Shown piece by piece: positions 5,493-9,860 of a DNA stretch of 9,860 nt (the first letter of the stretch is position 1; each line of letters opens with the position of its first letter). Position numbers and translations under genes: made by a program. The notes beneath the pieces are model-generated. The model did not search any database, was not told the DNA's origin, and saw only the letters and a list, made by a program, of their open reading frames with translations. Source of the stretch: an uncultured Eubacteriales bacterium (GTDB taxonomy: Bacteria > Bacillota > Clostridia > Lachnospirales > Lachnospiraceae); assembly GCA_900313765.1 (NCBI GenBank), contig OMSN01000048.1, positions 1-9,860 of the forward strand. Direction: 5' to 3'.

Positions 5493-6767
5493 TCAGCTCT
5501 TGCGCAGAGTCTGCAGAGCAAGCGCCTTCTCCTGCGTATAACGGGGATAGAAGACCGATCTCTTTGCCCATCCCTTGGAGTCCTTCCACCGATAGGTATA
5601 CAGCTTATTGATGAACTCTTCATCGCTGACACTGTCTGTAAGGCCAGCTCCGACCACTGCATTGATCGCCGTATTCTGACCATGCTGGATCGAATAGCTG
5701 AACACTGCTCCGCGGCACGCATACGCACGAAGAGACAGGTTGATTCCTTTGGCTGCCAGCGCTTTCTCACAGGGTGTATAGTAGGATTCGATTGCGAAAT
5801 TATCCTGCATGGAAGAGAAATATTCCGCATCCGCCTTATAGCACTCTGCCCAGGCTTTATACAGCTTGGAATTATTGATCAGAGAACTGCTGCCAGGTGA
5901 AATGCTGATAAAAGGTTTAAACCCCTTGAAGAAGGTATTGTTGGCCTGATAGCAATACTTCAGGAACGGCACCAGAGAGTAGCGATAGTCAAACTGGTAC
6001 TTACCACATGCTTTGCCATTATCGCCGCCTGTCTGCGCATATCCGGCACTTCCGGACTCAAACTTAGTAAAAAACAGGATATCTGACCTGACTCCCAGAT
6101 TGTTGTTATCCCGCATCTTGCTGGTCAGACTCGCACTGTATACACCATTCGCCTTAAAATAGTAAAGCTTGCCGTTGATCTCATGCTGTCCGGTATAGAT
6201 ACCTGTCAGGATTGTCTGATAATACTTCTTCTTATTGACTTTGAAGAAACCTTCTTTGATGTCACCACTTTTATTAATGTAATATTTCTTGTCGTCAATC
6301 TTCCTCCAGCCCTGGCCAGCCTGCACACCATTCTTCTTGAAGAAACGATACTTTCCCTTTACCTTAAACAGCCCGGAAAGTCTAACACCATCCTGATCAA
6401 AATAGTACCTCTTTCCATTGATCTTCCTGTATCCGGTCAGTTTCTTCTGGTTTTTAAAATAATAGAACTTCCCTCCGGTCTTCACCCATCCGGAGGTAAA
6501 CTTCTTTCGAGCCATCCCGGATGCATTGTAATAGACACCGTCTACAAAGCAGTTGAGGTAACGGGTGCCGTTTTCATTCACATAGCACCTGCCGACTTTC
6601 TGATTGCGGATCAGTTCTCCCGTCAGGGCATCATACGCATAAAAGAGGCCGTCTGCCGTTTTCCAGACAAACGTCCCCTCTTTTGTATAGTTTTTCGCAT
6701 ACGCCGAAGAAGCAAAGACAAACATCATAACAGCCATGATCAGCGTAACTTTTATAAACTTTTTCAT
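5493..6767 (-). CDS. Secreted wall-binding-repeat protein with C-terminal lysozyme-like domain
   Basis: This 424-residue protein starts with a signal peptide (MKKFIKVTLIMAVMMFVFA, likely cleavage after AYA at residue 24). Residues 35-210 hold about seven choline-binding-type wall repeats of 20 residues, seen as aromatic pairs at 79-80, 102-103, 121-122, 142-143, 162-163, 182-183 and 202-203, with GWVKTGG, GYRKING and GLFKVKG turns. They are unusually rich in lysine. The C-terminal domain (about 217-424) has FESGSAGYAQTGGDNGKACGKYQFD (parts of 236-260), SYYTP (328-332) and RGAVFSYSIQHGQ (352-364). This layout recalls lysozyme- or chitosanase-like domains of phage endolysins and VgrG-related proteins, with E237 as candidate catalytic acid; that is inference from motif style. 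It probably cuts peptidoglycan outside the cell. It follows infA on the same strand but has its own promoter; the ribosome binding site GGAG is weakly spaced (13 nt). No canonical terminator follows. Confidence 0.75.
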   Translation of the reverse strand: MKKFIKVTLIMAVMMFVFASSAYAKNYTKEGTFVWKTADGLFYAYDALTGELIRNQKVGRCYVNENGTRYLNCFVDGVYYNASGMARKKFTSGWVKTGGKFYYFKNQKKLTGYRKINGKRYYFDQDGVRLSGLFKVKGKYRFFKKNGVQAGQGWRKIDDKKYYINKSGDIKEGFFKVNKKKYYQTILTGIYTGQHEINGKLYYFKANGVYSASLTSKMRDNNNLGVRSDILFFTKFESGSAGYAQTGGDNGKACGKYQFDYRYSLVPFLKYCYQANNTFFKGFKPFISISPGSSSLINNSKLYKAWAECYKADAEYFSSMQDNFAIESYYTPCEKALAAKGINLSLRAYACRGAVFSYSIQHGQNTAINAVVGAGLTDSVSDEEFINKLYTYRWKDSKGWAKRSVFYPRYTQEKALALQTLRKS

Positions 6768-6830
6768 AATATCTGTCGATCTCCAAAGTTCTGGATTATC
6801 TGGTTTCCGTACCAGTATATCACAGATATT
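6768..6830. promoter_or_regulatory. 9-bp inverted repeat bracketing the lysin promoter and leader
   Basis: AATATCTGT (6768-6776), immediately before the lysin start codon, and ACAGATATT (6822-6830), within the promoter spacer, are perfect inverted copies 45 bp apart. The outer one is upstream of the predicted transcription start, so pairing in mRNA is impossible; a pair of protein-binding half-sites is conceivable. Confidence 0.4.
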
Positions 6831-6843
6831 ACATTTTTGTTAA
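6814..6843 (-). promoter_or_regulatory. Promoter of the lysin gene (sigma-A type)
   Basis: On the minus strand a -35 box TTAACA (6838-6843) and a -10 box TATACT (6814-6819), each five of six to consensus, are separated by 18 bp. It lies between infA and the lysin gene and would make the lysin independent of the ribosomal operon. Confidence 0.65.
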
Positions 6844-6866
6844 GCATTTTAACTTTTTTTAAAAAA

Positions 6867-7085
6867 TTATTTATCGCGCCAGATAATTCTGCCTTTGTCA
6901 AGATCATATGGAGACAGTTCGATGGTCACCTTGTCTCCGGGAAGGATACGAATAAAATTCATGCGAAGCTTGCCGCTGATATGAGCAAGTACAACATGCT
7001 TATTCTGAAGTTCCACTTTGAACATAGCGTTCGGAAGCTTTTCAAGAACTTTTCCTTCTACTTCAATGACATCTGACTTTGACAT
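6867..7085 (-). CDS. infA: Translation initiation factor IF-1
   Basis: This 72-residue protein is IF-1, which binds the ribosomal A site during initiation together with IF-2 and IF-3. It is a single S1/OB-fold domain of normal length, with [26 protein letters not shown] at the start, [19 protein letters not shown] (35-53) in the middle and [14 protein letters not shown] (57-70) at the end. AGAGGTG stands five nt upstream of the ATG. It is the last gene of the visible spc operon part, 15 nt after the KOW gene. The gene that normally follows, rpmJ, is not here; the AT-rich stretch 6768-6866 leads directly into the lysin gene and shows no GC-rich terminator. Confidence 0.97.
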   Translation of the reverse strand: MSKSDVIEVEGKVLEKLPNAMFKVELQNKHVVLAHISGKLRMNFIRILPGDKVTIELSPYDLDKGRIIWRDK

Positions 7086-7100
7086 ACATTCACCTCTCTT

Positions 7101-7364
7101 TTAGTGTTTCGACCCTGACACGGCCGTATGGTAGAGTCTTAATACATGGATCAGGTCACTGTCGACTGCAGCAGACCTCAGCAGCTGTGTATATTCTTCC
7201 GGAAGCTGCAGGATCAGCTGAACATGCTTCCTGTTTTTTCTCTTCGGACTGTCCAGCTTCCTGCTCTTCCCGTCTGCAAGATACACATTACTGTCATCTT
7301 CTTTTACTACAACGTACACATGATCTTTATCATGTCCCGCCAGAGACTTCGCAAGTTTATCCAT
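7101..7364 (-). CDS. KOW-domain RNA-binding protein (L14e-like)
   Basis: This small basic protein (87 residues from the ATG at 7364) matches the KOW-type, ribosomal protein L14e-like proteins found between map and infA in many Firmicutes. The N-terminal segment LAKSLAGHDKDHVYVVVKED (4-23) is the KOW-like beta barrel core, followed by VYLADGKSRKLDSPKRKNRKHV (27-48), a lysine/arginine-rich RNA-binding tail typical of the group. The C-terminal part (54-87) is less conserved. The start at 7364 fits relatives that begin a few residues before LAKS and has a modest GAGAG upstream. An ATG at 7379 would add five residues and overlap the map stop codon. Function is presumably ribosome-linked, but no specific role is established. 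Confidence 0.82.
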   Translation of the reverse strand: MDKLAKSLAGHDKDHVYVVVKEDDSNVYLADGKSRKLDSPKRKNRKHVQLILQLPEEYTQLLRSAAVDSDLIHVLRLYHTAVSGSKH

Positions 7365-7371
7365 TTTTCTC

Positions 7372-8130
7372 TCAATCATGTGTTTTGGACAGGATCTCCG
7401 GTTCACCGTCCGTTATAAGAATCGTATTTTCATAATGAGCGGCAGGTTTTCTGTCCTTCGTGACAACTGTCCAGCCGTCGTCCAACCAGTCCACTTCCCA
7501 GGTTCCCTCTGCGATCATCGGTTCGATCGCAAGCGTCATACCGGCCACCAGTCTGAGGCCTCTTGACTTCTGGCGGAAATTCGGAACCTGCGGGTCTTCG
7601 TGCATTTCTCTGCCTATGCCGTGTCCCACAAGATCCCTCACAACACCGTATCCTCTGCTCTCACAGTAATCACCGATTGCGTTCGAGATCTCATGAAGGT
7701 GATGGCCTGCTCTGGCATACTTGAGCCCTTCAAAGAAACTTGCCTTCGTCACTTCGATCAGTTTCTTCTCAGTATCGCTGATCTTTCCTACAGGGTACGT
7801 TCTGGCAGCGTCAGAATGATATCCGTTCAGGATAAGACCACAGTCCAGCGAGATGATGTCGCCTTCCTTCAGGATCCGGTTCTTCTTCGGGATGCCATGC
7901 ACAACCTCCTCATTTACAGAGGTGCAGACAGCCGCAGGATACCCTTCATAATTCAGGAAATTCGGAATCCCGCCCTGTTCCTGTATGAGCTTTCTTGCCG
8001 CCTGGTCAATCTCCCAGGTGGAAATGCCCGGCCGGATCATCTTCTCCATCTCGTCAAACACCTTCTCGAGACGATGATTCGACTCCCGCATCAATTCAAT
8101 CTCACGTTTGGTCTTAATTGAAACTGCCAT
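7372..8130 (-). CDS. map: Methionine aminopeptidase, type I
   Basis: This 252-residue enzyme removes the initiator methionine from new proteins when the second residue is small. It has the pita-bread fold with two metal ions. All five metal ligands are visible: D96 (SLDCG), D107 (HSDAARTYPVG), H170 (GHGIGREMHE), E203 (AIEPM) and E234 (HYENT). H78 in VVHGIP is the usual substrate-contacting histidine. These positions are one less than the E. coli numbering, and length is normal with no N-terminal zinc-binding extension. GGGAAGG stands six nt before the ATG. The gene follows adk by 29 nt and ends almost on top of the KOW gene start, consistent with one operon from secY to infA. Confidence 0.97.
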   Translation of the reverse strand: MAVSIKTKREIELMRESNHRLEKVFDEMEKMIRPGISTWEIDQAARKLIQEQGGIPNFLNYEGYPAAVCTSVNEEVVHGIPKKNRILKEGDIISLDCGLILNGYHSDAARTYPVGKISDTEKKLIEVTKASFFEGLKYARAGHHLHEISNAIGDYCESRGYGVVRDLVGHGIGREMHEDPQVPNFRQKSRGLRLVAGMTLAIEPMIAEGTWEVDWLDDGWTVVTKDRKPAAHYENTILITDGEPEILSKTHD

Positions 8131-8159
8131 AGTATGCCTTCCCGTAATTCTGTCTTATT

Positions 8160-8801
8160 TCAGTTCAGTATTGCGCAGATATCATTGAACACATCGTCCA
8201 TGGGCTTCGTACCGTCAACGGAATACATGCAGCCCTGGGTTCTGTAATACTCGATCAGAGGCTGTGTGGATGCATGATATACTGACAGTCTCTTCTGAAC
8301 TGTCTCTGCCTTGTCATCTTCTCTCTGTGTCAGTTCGGCTCCGCATTCATCACAGATGCCTTCCTTGACCGGCGCATTGTAGCGGATATGATAAGTCGCA
8401 CCGCAGATCGGACAGGATCTCCTGCCACTCATTCTCTCTACAATGTTTTCATCCGGAACTTCCACATCGATCGCATAATCGATCTTTGTATCATGCGCCT
8501 CCAGTGCCTTGGTAAGAGCTTCCGCCTGCGGGATCGTACGCGGAAAACCATCCAGGATATATCCCTTTGCACAGTCATCCTGGGACAGCCTGTCCATGAT
8601 AAGGTCCAGTGTCAGTTCATCCGGAACAAGAAGGCCCTGATCCATGTAGGACTTTGCTTTCTGGCCAAGCTCCGTCTGATTGCGGATGTTTGCACGGAAA
8701 ATGTCGCCTGTGGAGATCTGAGGAATACCATACTTCTCTGAAATCATACGAGCCTGTGTGCCTTTTCCGGCACCAGGAGCACCCAGCATAACTATTTTCA
8801 T
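8160..8801 (-). CDS. adk: Adenylate kinase, zinc-binding type
   Basis: This 213-residue enzyme interconverts ATP plus AMP with two ADP in the cytosol. The P-loop is GAPGAGKGT (7-15), the AMP-binding region holds STGDIFRANI (30-39) and DGFPRT (84-89), and the arginines of the LID are in RMSGRRSC (123-130). The LID is long and carries four cysteines (C130, C133, C150, C153), the zinc-binding form common in Gram-positive bacteria. Length is normal. AAGGAG precedes the ATG by seven nt. The gap to secY is 108 bp, long for this operon, and contains a strong hairpin; the gap to map is 29 bp. Confidence 0.98.
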   Translation of the reverse strand: MKIVMLGAPGAGKGTQARMISEKYGIPQISTGDIFRANIRNQTELGQKAKSYMDQGLLVPDELTLDLIMDRLSQDDCAKGYILDGFPRTIPQAEALTKALEAHDTKIDYAIDVEVPDENIVERMSGRRSCPICGATYHIRYNAPVKEGICDECGAELTQREDDKAETVQKRLSVYHASTQPLIEYYRTQGCMYSVDGTKPMDDVFNDICAILN

Positions 8802-8827
8802 ATTTAGACTCCTTTAAAAAGCGCAAC

Positions 8828-8864
8828 GAAGTGTGTCTTCGTCCTGAGGGCGAAGGCACACTTC
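8828..8864 (-). other. Long hairpin between secY and adk
   Basis: GAAGTGTG (8828-8835) and CTTCG (8837-8841) pair with CGAAG (8851-8855) and CACACTTC (8857-8864): 13 pairs with one mismatch (C-A in the mRNA) around a 9-nt loop. On the minus strand a run of five T follows after seven other bases (GTTGCGC) and leads straight into the adk ribosome binding site. This spacing is poor for an intrinsic terminator. It could be a partial terminator, an mRNA processing or stability element, or a structure that tunes adk translation. Confidence 0.6.
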
Positions 8865-8909
8865 CCGGTTTATGCCTGGTTATACCTGATGTGAGTTCCC
8901 ATATCCAGT

Positions 8910-9860
8910 TTACTCACTGAGGAATCCCTTGTAGTTGCGGACAAGCATCTGAGATTCGATCTGCTCGATCGTCTCAAGGATGACACCGACGATAATGATC
9001 AGTGAAGTGCCGCCAAAGGATACATCTGCATTGAACACGCCATTGAAGAAGATCGGAATCACTACGACGATCATCAGGCCAACTGCACCGATGAAAATGA
9101 TATAGTTCAGAATCTTCTGCAGGTAATCGCTGGTCGGTTTGCCGGGACGGATACCCGGGATGAAGCCACCCTGCTTCTTCAGGTTGTCTGCAACCTCGAT
9201 CGGGTTGAAGGTGATCGAAGTATAGAAATATGCGAAGAAAATGCAAAGCGCTACATACAGTACCAGACCGATCGTATATACCGGACGGTTCATGTTAAAC
9301 CAGTTATTCTGATTCAGGATCCCGAAAATATGTGCCCAGACACCTGTTGCATTCCTTCCGGTGAAACTCATGATGATGGAAGGAATTGACATCAGTGAGG
9401 ATGCAAAGATTACAGGAATAACGCCGGCTGTATTGACCTTCAGAGGAATGTTGGAGGACTGGCCTGCGACCATCCTGCGGCCCTGCATCTTCTTGGCATA
9501 CTGGACCGGAATCCTTCTGACAGCTGCGGTAAGAAGGATGGTCAGCACAACCGTAAGCAGGATCACTGCTACGATGATGATGACTGCCATTCCTGCCTTT
9601 GCAACACTCTTACCTGAGACAAACTGGGTAAACAGTGTTGCGAGATCCTGCGGCAGACGGGAAAGGATATTGAAGAGAAGGACGATGGAGATACCATTGC
9701 CGATACCATTCTCATTGATCCTCTCACCGATCCACATAACCATTGCAGAACCGGCTGTCAAAGCGAATATTACTGTGATTGCACTAAAGAAATTAAAGTT
9801 TCTGATCAGACCACTGCGTCCGAATCCGATTGCCATTGCAGTACTCTCAAAGAGAGACAG
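8910..9860 (-). CDS. secY: Protein translocase subunit SecY, C-terminal part, cut by window edge
   Basis: These 316 codons encode the C-terminal three quarters of SecY, the channel-forming membrane subunit of the Sec translocon that passes unfolded proteins across or into the membrane with SecE, SecG and SecA. Roughly the first 115-125 residues lie beyond base 9860. Family hallmarks, counted from the first visible codon, are WIGERINENGIGNGIS (43-58), RRIPVQYAKK (115-124), LKVNTAGVIPVIFA (140-153), the cytosolic loop NPIEVADNLKKQGGFIPGIRPG (parts of 219-240) that contacts ribosome or SecA, and the end RNYKGFLSE. Several hydrophobic segments of 18-22 residues match the later membrane helices. 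The reading frame is open throughout. It is the first visible gene of the secY-adk-map-KOW-infA run. Confidence 0.97.
   Translation of the reverse strand: MSLFESTAMAIGFGRSGLIRNFNFFSAITVIFALTAGSAMVMWIGERINENGIGNGISIVLLFNILSRLPQDLATLFTQFVSGKSVAKAGMAVIIIVAVILLTVVLTILLTAAVRRIPVQYAKKMQGRRMVAGQSSNIPLKVNTAGVIPVIFASSLMSIPSIIMSFTGRNATGVWAHIFGILNQNNWFNMNRPVYTIGLVLYVALCIFFAYFYTSITFNPIEVADNLKKQGGFIPGIRPGKPTSDYLQKILNYIIFIGAVGLMIVVVIPIFFNGVFNADVSFGGTSLIIIVGVILETIEQIESQMLVRNYKGFLSE

Noticed and set aside
6183..7076. A 297-codon open frame on the plus strand across the lysin and infA
   Set aside because: It is antisense to two well-supported genes and crosses both their coding regions and the promoter between them.
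8865..8909. A TATAAC element that could be a -10 box for adk
   Set aside because: No -35 match lies at a suitable distance, so a promoter cannot be supported.
1..9860. Search for a novel defence, mobile or biosynthetic system
   Set aside because: Nearly every gene belongs to a known housekeeping or cell-wall family, and I see no array, transposase, integrase, toxin-antitoxin pair or reverse transcriptase. The lysin domain and the broken gene order are the only real leads.

Overview
The window looks like the chromosome of a low-to-mid-GC Firmicute, most likely a clostridial (Lachnospiraceae-like) bacterium. The evidence is the conserved gene order secY-adk-map-KOW gene-infA, a zinc-type adenylate kinase, strong AGGAGG-type ribosome binding sites, TTG start codons, TTGACA/TATAAT promoters, and wall proteins typical of Gram-positive cells (an LCP protein and a lysin with choline-binding-type repeats). 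The family-level placement is an inference from gene order and protein style, not from a search.

Layout from left to right. (1) 1-2725 carries three translation/replication genes: the start of lepA (minus, cut by the left edge), rpsT (plus) and holA (minus). lepA and rpsT diverge from two back-to-back promoters whose -35 boxes lie 7 bp apart. rpsT and holA converge on one strong terminator. This is the familiar Firmicute holA-rpsT-lepA neighbourhood, but the sporulation genes gpr and spoIIP that usually stand between rpsT and lepA are absent. (2) 2846-3859 is asnA (plus), ammonia-dependent asparagine synthetase, with its own promoter, a large inverted repeat near the predicted transcription start, and a palindromic terminator. 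(3) 3967-5402 (minus) holds a membrane-anchored LCP-family wall ligase and, upstream of it, a tRNA-Leu(CAG) with a near-consensus promoter and a strong hairpin terminator. (4) 5493-6767 (minus) encodes a secreted protein with about seven 20-residue wall-binding repeats and a C-terminal lysozyme-like domain. (5) 6867-9860 (minus) is the distal end of the spc ribosomal operon: secY (cut by the right edge), adk, map, a small KOW-domain gene and infA.

Most genes serve growth: translation initiation (infA, map), elongation (lepA), ribosome structure (rpsT), protein export (secY), nucleotide balance (adk), clamp loading (holA) and asparagine supply (asnA). The LCP protein and the lysin act at the cell wall. 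The main oddities are of order rather than of content: infA is not followed by rpmJ-rpsM-rpsK-rpsD-rpoA-rplQ as in most Firmicutes but by the lysin gene, and gpr/spoIIP are missing beside rpsT. I see no CRISPR array, insertion sequence, toxin-antitoxin pair, phage module or defence island. The least explained protein part is the C-terminal domain of the lysin. No gene-free stretch exceeds 300 bases.
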